This document shows, piece after piece, positions 32,040 to 41,466 of a DNA stretch of 64,000 bases (its first letter is position 1; each line of letters opens with the position of its first letter). Origin of the DNA: Streptomyces sp. VRA16 Mangrove soil (GTDB lineage: Bacteria; Actinomycetota; Actinomycetes; Streptomycetales; Streptomycetaceae). A program made the translations under genes and the position numbers. The stretch is taken from contig NZ_JAFVLN010000005.1 of assembly GCF_017377775.1 (NCBI RefSeq), positions 372,001-436,000 on the forward strand, read 5' to 3'. The notes under the pieces were generated by a model that was not told the origin of the DNA, searched no databases, and worked only from the letters and a program-made list of their open reading frames with translations.

Positions 32040-33133
32040 GTGCCGTGAGAGAACGCAGCGGCTCCCCCTCGACCGTTCTCGTCACGGGCGGTGCCGGTTT
32101 CATCGGCAGCCACGCCTGCGTCGAACTCCTCGACCATGGCTACGAGGTGATCGTGGTCGACGACTACTCCAACAGCTGCCCGCGGGTGCTTCCGCGGGTG
32201 GAGCGGATCGCCGGACGGTTCGTCGGCGCCGTGTACGAGCTGGACATCCGTGATCGACGCGCCCTCTCGGCCGTCTTCGACCGTCACCCAGTGGACGCCG
32301 TCGTGCACTTCGCCGCGCACAAGGCCGTGGGCGAGTCGACCCGGATGCCCGCCGCGTACTACGACACGAACGTCGGCGGGACGACCGCACTGCTCCAGGT
32401 GATGCACGAACACGGTGTGCGCAGGCTGGTGTTCTCCTCCTCCTGCTCGGTGTACGGCGACGCGGGTGCGGGCCCGCTCGACGAGGCGCGGCCGCACCGG
32501 CCGACCAATCCGTACGCCGCGTCGAAATCGCTGTGCGAGGCGGTCCTCGCCGACGTGTGCCGCACCGACCCGCGCTGGACCGTGCTGTGCCTGCGCTACT
32601 TCAACCCGGCGGGCGCGCACCCCAGCGGCCTGCTCGGCGAGGACCCGCACGGCACCCCCGACAACCTCTTCCCGTACGTGGCCCAGGTCGCCGTCGGACG
32701 GCGGCCCCGGCTGCGGGTGTTCGGCGCCGACTACCCGACGCCGGACGGCACCGCGATCCGCGACTACCTCCATGTGATGGACACGGTGGAGGCGCACCGG
32801 ATCGCCCTCGACCGGCTCGCCGAAGGGCCCGGCATGAAGGTGTTCAACCTCGGCCGCGGACAGGGGAGTTCGGTGCTCGACGTGGTCGCCGCCTTCGAAC
32901 GGGCGAGCGGCCTGAGCGTGCCGTACGAGCTCACCGGCCGTCGTGCGGGCGACGTGGCCGAACTCGTGGCGGACGCGGGCGCGGTGGCGCGCGCCTGGGG
33001 CTGGCGTCCCGTCCGGGACCTGGCCGACATGTGCCGGGACGCCTGGCGTTTCCAGCAGCTCAACCCGAACGGCTACCCGGGATCGCCCCGGCGGCCGGGC
33101 GCGAAGGACGAAGGAGCGGGACCATGCGGATGA
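32036..33133 (+). CDS. galE: UDP-glucose 4-epimerase
   Basis: A 365-residue extended SDR. The NAD motif is VLVTGGAGFIGSHACVELLDHGYEV. The active site is Ser/Thr in SSSCSVYG and Tyr-x3-Lys in NPYAASKSLCE. The GalE-specific segments LRYFNPAGAHPSGLLGEDP and DGTAIRDYLHVMD are present. It interconverts UDP-glucose and UDP-galactose. The GTG start overlaps the GT2 stop (GTGA). The 3' end overlaps the UDP-glucose dehydrogenase gene by 10 bp. It supplies UDP-hexose for the operon's glycan. Confidence 0.92.
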   Translation: MSAVRERSGSPSTVLVTGGAGFIGSHACVELLDHGYEVIVVDDYSNSCPRVLPRVERIAGRFVGAVYELDIRDRRALSAVFDRHPVDAVVHFAAHKAVGESTRMPAAYYDTNVGGTTALLQVMHEHGVRRLVFSSSCSVYGDAGAGPLDEARPHRPTNPYAASKSLCEAVLADVCRTDPRWTVLCLRYFNPAGAHPSGLLGEDPHGTPDNLFPYVAQVAVGRRPRLRVFGADYPTPDGTAIRDYLHVMDTVEAHRIALDRLAEGPGMKVFNLGRGQGSSVLDVVAAFERASGLSVPYELTGRRAGDVAELVADAGAVARAWGWRPVRDLADMCRDAWRFQQLNPNGYPGSPRRPGAKDEGAGPCG

Positions 33134-34452
33134 CAGTCATCGGCACGGGATACGTCGGCACGGTGCACGCGGCGTGCATGGCCGACATCGGGCACGAGGT
33201 GCTCGGCGTCGACATCGACGCGGAGCGGATCGCGACCCTGGCGGCGGGCCGGGCCCCGCTGCACGAGAAGGACCTCGACGCTCTTGTGGTGAGCGGCGTC
33301 TCGTCGGGGCGGCTGCGCTTCTCGACGTCGCTCGCCGAGGCGGCCGCCTTCGCGGACCTGCACTTCGTCTGCGTGGGGACACCGCAACGGCCAAACGGAC
33401 CGGCCGCCGACCTGCGGTACGTGGACTCCGTCGTCGAGGGGCTCGGACCGCACCTGCGACCGGGCGCCCTGGTGGTCGGCAAGTCGACGGTGCCGGTGGG
33501 CACGGCCGAGCGGATCGCCGGGCGGCTCGCGCACCTGGCGCCGGATGCGGAGGTCGCCTGGAACCCGGAGTTCCTGCGGGAGGGTTCGGCGGTGCACGAC
33601 ACCATGCATCCGGAACGGCTGGTGCTCGGCGTGGCATCCGCCCGGGCGGACACGCTGCTGCGGACCGTGTACGAACCGATGCGGCGGGCCGGAGTTCCCC
33701 TCTTCACGACGGACCCGGCGACGGCCGAGCTGGTGAAGGTCGCCTCGAACGCGTTCCTCGCCACGAAGATCTCCTTCGTCAACGCGATGGCCGAGGTCTG
33801 TGAGGCGGCGGGCGCCGACGTGACGCTGCTGGCGCGGGCGGTGGGCGCGGACTCCCGGATCGGGCCGCACTTCCTCGATCCCGGGCTCGGCTTCGGCGGA
33901 AGCTGCTTCCCCAAGGACATCCGGGCGTTCGCGGCCCGCGCCGAGGAGCTGGGCGCGGGCGAAGCGGTCGCCTTCCTGCACGAGGTCGACCGGATCAACA
34001 CCCGGCAGCGTCGGCGCACCGTCGAGCGGGCCCGCCGGCTGCTGGGCGGCACGTTCGCCGGCCGGCGCGTGGGCGTGCTCGGCGCCGCCTTCAAGCCCGG
34101 CAGCGACGACGTACGGGACTCGCCCGCGCTGGCCGTGGCGACCGCCGTGCGGGCCCAGGGCGCGGCCGTCCGCGTCCACGATCCGCAGGCCCTGGACAAC
34201 GCCCGTGCCGTGTGCCCGGACCTCACGTACACCCTGGACATTCCGAAGGCGTGCGAGGACGCGGATCTGGTGCTGCATCTGACGCAGTGGCCCGAGTACC
34301 GCGCGATCGATCCCGCCGCCCTGGCCGGTGTCGTCCGCACCCCGCTGATCCTCGACGCCCGCAACGTGCTCGACGCGCGGGCGTGGGGTGCGGCCGGCTG
34401 GGCCTTCCGGGCGCTGGGCCGCCCGGTGAGCACGCTGGGAGGCGCGTCGTGA
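33124..34452 (+). CDS. UDP-glucose 6-dehydrogenase
   Basis: A 442-residue UDP-glucose/GDP-mannose dehydrogenase family enzyme, oxidising UDP-glucose to UDP-glucuronate with NAD. The N-terminal Rossmann motif is MTVIGTGYVGTVHAACMADIGHEVLGVD. The catalytic Cys lies in GLGFGGSCFPKD. The C-terminal UDP-binding domain has VGVLGAAFKPGSDDVRDSPAL. UDP-glucose specificity is inferred from the neighbouring UXS-like gene. ATG at 33124 with GGAG upstream, overlapping galE by 10 bp. Confidence 0.9.
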   Translation: MRMTVIGTGYVGTVHAACMADIGHEVLGVDIDAERIATLAAGRAPLHEKDLDALVVSGVSSGRLRFSTSLAEAAAFADLHFVCVGTPQRPNGPAADLRYVDSVVEGLGPHLRPGALVVGKSTVPVGTAERIAGRLAHLAPDAEVAWNPEFLREGSAVHDTMHPERLVLGVASARADTLLRTVYEPMRRAGVPLFTTDPATAELVKVASNAFLATKISFVNAMAEVCEAAGADVTLLARAVGADSRIGPHFLDPGLGFGGSCFPKDIRAFAARAEELGAGEAVAFLHEVDRINTRQRRRTVERARRLLGGTFAGRRVGVLGAAFKPGSDDVRDSPALAVATAVRAQGAAVRVHDPQALDNARAVCPDLTYTLDIPKACEDADLVLHLTQWPEYRAIDPAALAGVVRTPLILDARNVLDARAWGAAGWAFRALGRPVSTLGGAS

Positions 34453-35423
34453 GAGTGGTGGTCACGGGAGGCGGCGGGTTCCTCGGCTCCCATCTGTGCG
34501 AGGCGCTGCTGTACCGCGGTGACACGGTCTGGTGCCTGGACAACTTCTGCACGGGCACCCCGGCGAACGTGACGCATCTGCTGTGCGAGCCGCGGTTCCG
34601 GCTCGTGTCGTGCGACGTGACCGAGCCGTTCAGGGTGCCGGGCCCGGTGCACGCGGTGGCCCATCTGGCGAGCCCCGCGTCACCGCCCGACTACGAACGG
34701 CTGCCGTTGGAGACCCTGGCGGCCGGCAGTCAGGGCACGCGGAACGCACTGCGCCTCGCGCTCGCCCACGACGCACGGTTCCTGCTGGCGTCCACGAGCG
34801 AGGCGTACGGCGACCCGGAGGTCCATCCGCAGCCGGAGAGCTACTGGGGCCATGTGAACCCGGTCGGCCCGCGCAGCGTGTACGACGAGGCGAAGCGGTA
34901 CGCGGAGGCTCTGACCATGGCCCACCGCCGGTCACTCGGCGCGAACACCGGCATCGTGCGGATCTTCAACACGTACGGTCCCCGGATGCGCCCGTACGAC
35001 GGGCGGGTCGTGTCGACGTTCCTGCGCCAGGCGCTGGCCGGTCTGCCGCTGACGATCTTCGGGGACGGACTGCAGACCCGCAGCTTCTGTTACGTCGACG
35101 ATCTCGTCCGCGGACTGGTCGCCATGCTCGACGCCGAGGCCGAGGGGCCGGTGAATCTGGGCAATCCCGGCGAGTTCACCGTGCGTGAGCTGGCCGATCT
35201 CGTACTCAGGGTGACCGGTTCGGCGTCGGTGGTGGAGTACCGGCCGCTGCCGGTGGACGATCCCACGCGCCGCCGCCCCGCCGTCGACCTGGCCCGCTCG
35301 CTGCTCGGCTGGGACGCGTCGGTCCCGCTGGAGGAGGGGCTGCGGCGCACCGCCGTCTGGAGCCGCGCGCACGCCGGGACCCGGCAGGTGCGGACCCGTG
35401 AGCCCGTTCCGGTCAGGGTGTGA
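34449..35423 (+). CDS. UDP-glucuronate decarboxylase (UDP-xylose synthase)-like enzyme
   Basis: A 324-residue extended SDR. The NAD motif is VVVTGGGGFLGSHLCEALL. Features typical of UXS enzymes are HLASPASPPDYERLPLETL, ASTSEAYGDPEVHPQ (active-site Thr-Ser-Glu), SVYDEAKRYAEAL (Tyr-x3-Lys) and RIFNTYGPRMRPYDGRVVSTF. UXS converts UDP-glucuronate to UDP-xylose, following directly on the dehydrogenase. The GTG start overlaps the previous stop. The operon can thus provide UDP-Glc, UDP-Gal, UDP-GlcA and UDP-Xyl. Function is inferred from motifs. Confidence 0.87.
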   Translation: MRVVVTGGGGFLGSHLCEALLYRGDTVWCLDNFCTGTPANVTHLLCEPRFRLVSCDVTEPFRVPGPVHAVAHLASPASPPDYERLPLETLAAGSQGTRNALRLALAHDARFLLASTSEAYGDPEVHPQPESYWGHVNPVGPRSVYDEAKRYAEALTMAHRRSLGANTGIVRIFNTYGPRMRPYDGRVVSTFLRQALAGLPLTIFGDGLQTRSFCYVDDLVRGLVAMLDAEAEGPVNLGNPGEFTVRELADLVLRVTGSASVVEYRPLPVDDPTRRRPAVDLARSLLGWDASVPLEEGLRRTAVWSRAHAGTRQVRTREPVPVRV

Positions 35424-37057
35424 GGGCCGTGCGCGGCGCGGGTGTCGCGGTGGCCGTGGTGCTGGCGGCCGCGGCGGCCGGATGCGCCACGACACCGCAC
35501 TATGTCCCGACCGGGCGCACCTACTACGTGGCACAGAACGGTGACGACCACGCCGACGGCACGTCCCCGGACACCGCCTGGCGGACCCTCGGCCGCGCGG
35601 ACCGCGCGGGGCTCGCCCCCGGCGAGCGGCTGCTGCTGGAGGGCGGGACACGCTTCAGCGGCTCGTTGAGCCTGGGCCCCAAGGACGCCGGGGACCGCGG
35701 ACGGCCGGTCCTGGTCGGTTCCTTCGGGACCGGCCGGGCCACGATCGCCCCGGCCCACGGACCCGCCGTCTCGGTGTACGACACAGCGGGCCTCCAGATC
35801 CAGGACCTGGTGCTGCGTGGCTCCGGCGGCAGCCGGACGGACGCCGCCGGGATCAACCTGTACAGCGACCGCGCCGCGGGCGACCGGCTGTCCGGCGTCA
35901 CCGTCTCCGGGGTCGACGCCGCCGGTTTCCGGGTCGGCCTCGCCGTCGGCGCCGACGACCACGGCATCGGGTTCCGGGAGGTGACCGTGCGCGGGTCGGC
36001 GCTGCACGACAACAAGGACGTCGGCCTCCTCACCTACGGACCCGCCATCAGCCCCGCGCGGCCGGTCTACGCCCACGAGAACCTCACCGTCGAATCCGTC
36101 ACGGCGTACGACAACCCGGGGGACCCGGACGCCCACGACCGGCACACCGGCGACGGCATCGTGATCGGCTCCGTGCGCGGGGCGCGGCTGTCCCACGTGG
36201 ACGCCCATGACAACGGGGGCCGTTCGGCGACGGACGCGGTCGCGGGACCGGTCGGGGTGTGGGCCTACGACTCCACGCGGGTCGTCATCGAGCAGAGCGT
36301 CGCCTACCGCAACCACACCCGTTCGTCCGTGGACGGCGCGGGGTTCGGGTTCGACTCGAACGTGTCGTTCTCGGCGCTGCGCCGCAATCTGGCCTTCGAC
36401 AACGACGGTCCGGGCTTCTACGCCTTCCAGCGCCGGGTCAACGGCCTGCACACCGGCAACACGATCAGCCACAACATCAGCGTGGACGACGGGCGCGGGC
36501 TGCCCAGGCACGGGGCGATCTCGCTGTACGGCAAGGATCTGCGGAACTTCGCCGTCGTACAGAACACGGTGTTCCTGACGCGCTCGCCCGCGGGCGAAGG
36601 GCCGGCGCTGCGCCTGGAGGCGGGTGAGCGCGGTGTGGTCGTGCGCGACAACGTCCTCGTGACCGACGGCGTACCGCTGGTGCACGCCGACGCGGGCCTG
36701 ACCCGGTCCGACGTCGTGCTCCAGGGCAACGACTACCACGTGGTGCACGGCAGTTGGCAGGTGCGCTGGGGCGACACCCGCCACACGTCGCTCGCCGCGT
36801 GGCGGGACGCCACGGGCCAGGAGACGAGCGGCGGCCGGGCGACGGGCTTCGATCTGGCCCCCTGTCCCGCCGGGGGCCCGCTGCCCCGGATCCGTTCGGT
36901 CGACGACGTGCACCTGGCGGCCCCCGTCTGCGACGCGCTCACCGGCAAAGGCGTCGGCCTGCCGCTGCCGGACGGTGCTCCCGGGGCCGGCCCGACCGAC
37001 TACTTCGGGCAGCCGGTGAGCGATCCGCCGCAGGTCGGAGCCGCTGTCCGGCGCTGA
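35420..37057 (+). CDS. Right-handed parallel beta-helix lipoprotein
   Basis: A 545-residue predicted lipoprotein: a short hydrophobic signal then lipobox AAAGC (about residues 18-22). The mature domain begins TYYVAQNGDDHADGTSPDTAWRTL, the common N-cap of surface beta-helix (pectate-lyase-like) proteins. Repeated rungs follow (GINLYSD, VTVSGVDAAGFRVG, VTVRGSALHDN, VESVTAYDNPG, SVAYRNHTRS, NLAFDNDGPGF, NTISHNISVDD). Such folds bind or modify polysaccharides as lyases, epimerases or hydrolases. No catalytic set is identified. Start overlaps the previous stop. A role on the exported glycan is likely. Confidence 0.85.
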   Translation: MRAVRGAGVAVAVVLAAAAAGCATTPHYVPTGRTYYVAQNGDDHADGTSPDTAWRTLGRADRAGLAPGERLLLEGGTRFSGSLSLGPKDAGDRGRPVLVGSFGTGRATIAPAHGPAVSVYDTAGLQIQDLVLRGSGGSRTDAAGINLYSDRAAGDRLSGVTVSGVDAAGFRVGLAVGADDHGIGFREVTVRGSALHDNKDVGLLTYGPAISPARPVYAHENLTVESVTAYDNPGDPDAHDRHTGDGIVIGSVRGARLSHVDAHDNGGRSATDAVAGPVGVWAYDSTRVVIEQSVAYRNHTRSSVDGAGFGFDSNVSFSALRRNLAFDNDGPGFYAFQRRVNGLHTGNTISHNISVDDGRGLPRHGAISLYGKDLRNFAVVQNTVFLTRSPAGEGPALRLEAGERGVVVRDNVLVTDGVPLVHADAGLTRSDVVLQGNDYHVVHGSWQVRWGDTRHTSLAAWRDATGQETSGGRATGFDLAPCPAGGPLPRIRSVDDVHLAAPVCDALTGKGVGLPLPDGAPGAGPTDYFGQPVSDPPQVGAAVRR

Positions 37058-37155
37058 GATGCAGGCATCCGCGCGCGTGCCTACGATCAACGAAGGAGCG
37101 AGGCCGAGGCTCGACGCCCACCACGCCGCCCGGTGTCCCCGACGCAGGGAGGCGT

Positions 37156-40100
37156 GTGCCATTGCCGCGAGCACATCGGCTGATGGGTCTGTACGCCGTC
37201 CTCGTGGCGGCCGCCACCGCCGTCTATCTCACCGTCCCCGCGATGCACGCGCCCCTGTGGGCGGCGATCGGTGTCGCGGCCGTCGTCGCGGTGCTCTTCG
37301 GGGTGCACCGCTACCGGCCCGCGCAGCGATGGCCCTGGTACGTGCTCGCCGGCGCCCTGCTCGCCTTCTCGGCCGGTGACACGTACTACAACGTGCAGGA
37401 ACAGTACTTCTCGGCGTCGAACCCGTTCCCCTCCCCCTCCGACGCGTTCTATCTCCTGACGTATCCGCTGTTCGCCATCGGGCTGTTCGGGTTCGTGCGC
37501 TACCGGTGGGCCGGACGCGACCTGCCCGCGGTGCTGGACGCGCTGATCCTCACCGCGGGCCTCGCCCTGCCGGTGTGGGTCTTCCTCGTCCAGCCGCTGA
37601 GTCTGGCCGCCGACATGACGTGGCAGCAGCGGGCCATCAGCATCGCCTATCCCCTGGGGGACGTCCTGGTCCTGGCGCTGCTCGTCCGGCTCCTCGCCTC
37701 GGGTCCCGGGCCGCGGGGCAACCGGTCCGTCCAACTGCTGATGGCGGGCACACTGACGCTGCTCGGCTTCGACATCGCGTACGGCATCCTCCAGTTGCAC
37801 GGGACGTGGCAGGCGGGCACGGCCCTGGACACGGGCTGGGTCGTCTTCTACACCGCGTGGGGCCTGGCCGCCCTGCACCCGTCGATGGTCGAGCTGACGG
37901 CACAGCTGCCGCGTGAGCCGACGCAGCTGCCGCCGCGCCTGCGGGTGGTGCTGCTCGGCGCCGCCACGCTCATCGCCCCGGCGATCCTGCTGTACGAGGC
38001 ACTGGCCGGCCGGGCGCACGACGGTGCGGCGATCGCCGCGTTCAGCGCGGTGCTCTTCCTGCTCGTGCTGCTGCGGTTCGGCGGAATGGTGGTCGCCTAC
38101 CGCAAGGCGGTGGCGCGGGAGCAGGCGCTGCGCACCGCCACCGCGTCGCTGGTCTCGGCGATCCGGCCGCAGGACATCGCGCAGGCCTGCGACACGGCGG
38201 TCAGCGCCCTGTTCGGCCCGGACGACCCGCATGCCTCCGCCCTGCTCCCCGCAGTCGCGGACGCCGACCCGCAGGAGCCACGCGAGGCCACCCGGCTGGT
38301 GCCGGTGGCGGATCTCGGGCCCGAGGCGGCGGCCCGGCTGAAGGGCCTGGCCACCGCGCTCGCCTGCCCGATGGTGCCGTCCGACCGGCCGCCGGGCGGC
38401 GATCTGCCCGGGGTGCTCGTGGTGGCCGGGTCCTCGAAGGTGCTGAGCGAGATCCAGGGGCCGCTGGAGAGCCTCGCCGCCCACGCGGGACTCGCGATGG
38501 AACGCATCGCACTGCGCCAGGAGATCATCCGGCGCGAGAGCGAGGCGTACTTCCGCACGCTGGTGCGCAACACGTCGGACGTGATCCTCATCGTCGACGA
38601 CGACAACACCGTCCGGTACGCGAGCCCGTCCGCGCAGGCCGTGTTCACGGGCGCGCAGCCGGTGGGGGCCGTGCTGCCGGATCTGGTGGGTCCGCGGGAC
38701 CGGGAGCGGGCGACGCGGGCGCTGGCGGCGCTGCGCGCGGACGGGACCATGGAGACCCACGACCACTGGTGGGTGCCCCAGGACGGCGGGCGCACCGAGG
38801 TCGAGGTGCGCTGCAGCGATCTGCGCGACGACCCGACCGTCGCGGGGATCGTGGTGACGCTGCGGGACGTCACCGAACAGCGGCAGCTGGAGCAGGAGTT
38901 GACCCAGCGGGCGTTCCACGACGCGCTGACCGGGCTGCCCAACCGGACCCTGCTCCTGGAGCGGGTGGAGCGGGCGCTGCTGCGCAGCCGCCGCGAGGGC
39001 GCCCTGACCTGTCTCCTCTTCATCGACCTGGACGACTTCAAGCTGGTCAACGACACCCTGGGGCACCCGGCGGGCGACATGCTCCTGATGGCCGTCGGGG
39101 AGCGGCTGTCCGCATCGCTGCGCCGGTCGGACACGGCTGCGCGGCTCGGCGGCGACGAGTTCGCCGTGCTGATGGAGGGCGCCAGGGATCCGGCCGACGC
39201 GGAGCTGCTCGCGGCGCAGGTGCTGCAGACCCTCAGCCGGCCCATCCGGCTGCTGGAGGACTCGGTGAGCGTCTCCGCCAGCGTCGGCGTGGCCACGGCC
39301 CACGACAGCGCGAACGCCGACGAACTGCTGCAGCACGCGGACCTGGCGCTGTATGCGGCGAAGGCCGCGGGCAAACGCCAGTGGCGCCGCTTCAAACCGC
39401 CGCTGCACGAACGGGTCCTGCGCCGCCACGAGTTGCAGGCCCGTCTCGACGCGGTGGTCAGCAGCGGCGGGTTCGCCCTCCGGTACCAGCCGGTGGTGGA
39501 TCTCGCGACGCACGACGTCGTCGGCTTCGAGGCACTCGTGCGCTGGCCGGACGACCCGCACGGCACGGTGCCGCCCGAGCAGTTCGTGGCGCTCGCCGAA
39601 GAGACCGGGCACATCGCCTCGCTCGGCGCGTGGGTGCTGCGCAACGCGGCGACGGGGGCGGCTCGGCTGCAGTGCGTCGCCCCGGGCACGCCGCCGTACG
39701 TGAGCGTGAACGTCTCGGCGCGCCAGTTCCGCGAGGCGGACTTCGTCGATCAGGTGCGCGCGGCGCTGGGCACGCCCGGCCTGATTCCGGGGTCGCTGCA
39801 ACTGGAGCTCACGGAGACCGTGCTGATGCGGCGCGACAAGCAGATCGACACGGTCGTGCAGAGCGTGAAGGACCTCGGCGTGCGCATCGCCGTCGACGAC
39901 TTCGGCACGGGCTTCTCGAGTCTGCGGTATCTGCGCGAGTTCCCCATCGACGTACTGAAGATCGACAAGTCGTTCATCGACGACATCGTGACCGACGCCC
40001 GTCAGGTGGCGCTGGTCGAGGGCATCGTCGGGATCGCCCGGACGCTCGGTCTCACGGTCATCGCCGAGGGGATCGAGGACCCGGCGCAGCACAGACTCCT

Positions 40101-40212
40101 GGCCGGCATGGGCTGCCGGTTCGGGCAGGGCTTTCTCTACGCCCGGCCCCTCACCCCCGAGCAGGCCGCGGCTCTGCTCGACGGTGCGGCACCGAAGGAG
40201 ACGACAGCATGA
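37156..40212 (+). CDS. Membrane GGDEF-EAL protein (c-di-GMP synthesis/turnover)
   Basis: A 1018-residue signalling protein. Ten predicted membrane helices occupy about residues 10-310. A GAF-like segment (about 325-465) and a PAS domain (about 475-590) follow. The GGDEF domain has an intact signature (RLGGDEFAVL) and an RRSD inhibitory site five residues before it. The EAL domain is also intact (GFEALVRW, SVNVSARQF, LELTETVLM, DDFGTGFSSL, LKIDKSFI, AEGIED). Both synthase and phosphodiesterase activities are therefore possible. Architecture resembles Streptomyces RmdB-type proteins. The GTG at 37156 follows AGGGAGG; ATG 37183 is an alternative. About 100 bp after the beta-helix gene. Confidence 0.9.
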   Translation: MPLPRAHRLMGLYAVLVAAATAVYLTVPAMHAPLWAAIGVAAVVAVLFGVHRYRPAQRWPWYVLAGALLAFSAGDTYYNVQEQYFSASNPFPSPSDAFYLLTYPLFAIGLFGFVRYRWAGRDLPAVLDALILTAGLALPVWVFLVQPLSLAADMTWQQRAISIAYPLGDVLVLALLVRLLASGPGPRGNRSVQLLMAGTLTLLGFDIAYGILQLHGTWQAGTALDTGWVVFYTAWGLAALHPSMVELTAQLPREPTQLPPRLRVVLLGAATLIAPAILLYEALAGRAHDGAAIAAFSAVLFLLVLLRFGGMVVAYRKAVAREQALRTATASLVSAIRPQDIAQACDTAVSALFGPDDPHASALLPAVADADPQEPREATRLVPVADLGPEAAARLKGLATALACPMVPSDRPPGGDLPGVLVVAGSSKVLSEIQGPLESLAAHAGLAMERIALRQEIIRRESEAYFRTLVRNTSDVILIVDDDNTVRYASPSAQAVFTGAQPVGAVLPDLVGPRDRERATRALAALRADGTMETHDHWWVPQDGGRTEVEVRCSDLRDDPTVAGIVVTLRDVTEQRQLEQELTQRAFHDALTGLPNRTLLLERVERALLRSRREGALTCLLFIDLDDFKLVNDTLGHPAGDMLLMAVGERLSASLRRSDTAARLGGDEFAVLMEGARDPADAELLAAQVLQTLSRPIRLLEDSVSVSASVGVATAHDSANADELLQHADLALYAAKAAGKRQWRRFKPPLHERVLRRHELQARLDAVVSSGGFALRYQPVVDLATHDVVGFEALVRWPDDPHGTVPPEQFVALAEETGHIASLGAWVLRNAATGAARLQCVAPGTPPYVSVNVSARQFREADFVDQVRAALGTPGLIPGSLQLELTETVLMRRDKQIDTVVQSVKDLGVRIAVDDFGTGFSSLRYLREFPIDVLKIDKSFIDDIVTDARQVALVEGIVGIARTLGLTVIAEGIEDPAQHRLLAGMGCRFGQGFLYARPLTPEQAAALLDGAAPKETTA

Positions 40213-41459
40213 ACCTTCCGGCACCCGAACCCCCGGGAGTGCGGCGCGATCCGCGCTGGGGCGACCTGGAGCGGCTGCGCCGCACCAACCCGATGAGCGA
40301 CGCGGTCCTGGACGAGGTGCGGGGCCGGCACATCCGCAGCGGCGACCACTGGCTGATCGACTTCGCGTCCTGCAACTACCTGGGCTTCGACTGGGACCCG
40401 GAGATCATGGACGCGATCGGTCCCGCGGTGAAGCAGTGGGGCACGCACCCGAGCTGGTCCCGCCTCCTCGGCAGTCCGCGCCTGTACCCGGACATCGAGG
40501 AGCGGCTCGCTCGGCTGCTCGGCGCGCCGGACACCCTGGTGCTGCCGACGGCGACCCTGATCCATGCCTCGGTGATCCCCGTCCTCGCGGGCCGGGGCCA
40601 GGTGTTCGTCGAGGCGACCGCGCACCGCACGGTGTACGACGGCTGTGTCGCCGCGCGTGGTCAGGGCGCGACGCTGCACCGCTTCCACGGGGAGCGCCCC
40701 GGCGAACTGGAGGCGCTGCTGCGGTCGGTGCCGCCGGGTGTCTCGCGCCTGGTCTGCCTGGACGGTGTCAACAGCATGAGCGGCAATCTGCCGGACCTCC
40801 CGCTGCTGGCGCGGCTGTGCCGTTCGTTCGACGCCACCCTCTACATCGACGACACGCACGGCTTCGGTGTGATCGGGGAGCGCGGGGCGACGGAGCCGTG
40901 CCCGTACGGTTCGCGGGGCAACGGGGTCGTGCGGCATCTCGGTGAGTCGTACGACGGGATCGTGCTGGTCGGCGGGTTCTCGAAGGCGTACTCGTCGCTG
41001 CTGGCGTTCCTCGCGCTGCCGACGTGGTTGAAGGACCACCTCAAGACCTCCGCGGCGCCCTATCTGTACTCGGGCCCCTCACCGACGGCGTCGCTGGCGA
41101 CGGTGAGGGCGGGCCTGGACGTGAACGAGCGGCGTGGGGACTCCATCCGCGCGGATCTGCACGCCAAGACGAAGCGGGTCCTGGACCACGTACGGCACCT
41201 CGGTCTGGAGACACTCAACCGGGACGAACTCCCCATTGTGGAGATCCCGTTGGGACGGGCTCAGGACGTGGACGCCGTGGCCCGCTTCCTGTGGGACAGC
41301 GGCATCTATGTGACGGTGGCCGCGTATCCCCTGGTGCCGCGCGACCGGGTGGGCTTCCGGGTGCAGCTCACGGCGCTCAACTCCGACGAGGACATCGACC
41401 GGCTCAATGCGACGCTGACCCGCCTGAAGGAGCGCTTCCCGATGCGGACGAGGGACTGA
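40209..41459 (+). CDS. PLP-dependent alpha-oxoamine synthase family enzyme
   Basis: A 416-residue fold-type I PLP enzyme of the group that condenses an amino acid with an acyl-CoA (KBL, BioF, serine palmitoyltransferase, CqsA). Visible: WLIDFASCNYLGFDWDPE at the N-terminus, the aspartate/histidine motif YIDDTHGFGVIGERG, and the PLP lysine in LVGGFSKAYSS. The usual GTGGSR-x-L-x-G substrate loop is changed to THPSWSRLLGSPRLYPDIE. The substrate may therefore differ from known members. ATGA overlap with the GGDEF-EAL gene. Its link to polysaccharide synthesis is not obvious. Confidence 0.85.
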   Translation: MNLPAPEPPGVRRDPRWGDLERLRRTNPMSDAVLDEVRGRHIRSGDHWLIDFASCNYLGFDWDPEIMDAIGPAVKQWGTHPSWSRLLGSPRLYPDIEERLARLLGAPDTLVLPTATLIHASVIPVLAGRGQVFVEATAHRTVYDGCVAARGQGATLHRFHGERPGELEALLRSVPPGVSRLVCLDGVNSMSGNLPDLPLLARLCRSFDATLYIDDTHGFGVIGERGATEPCPYGSRGNGVVRHLGESYDGIVLVGGFSKAYSSLLAFLALPTWLKDHLKTSAAPYLYSGPSPTASLATVRAGLDVNERRGDSIRADLHAKTKRVLDHVRHLGLETLNRDELPIVEIPLGRAQDVDAVARFLWDSGIYVTVAAYPLVPRDRVGFRVQLTALNSDEDIDRLNATLTRLKERFPMRTRD

Positions 41460-41466
41460 ACGGGCC

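Noticed and set aside
35090..37174. A 694-codon minus-strand frame opposite the UXS and beta-helix genes
   Set aside because: Composition typical of antisense GC-rich frames with no recognisable fold, and no promoter context.
37087..40224. A 1045-codon minus-strand frame opposite the GGDEF-EAL gene
   Set aside because: High-GC shadow frame: Arg/His/Gln-rich, no domain motifs, fully covered by a gene with intact GGDEF and EAL signatures.
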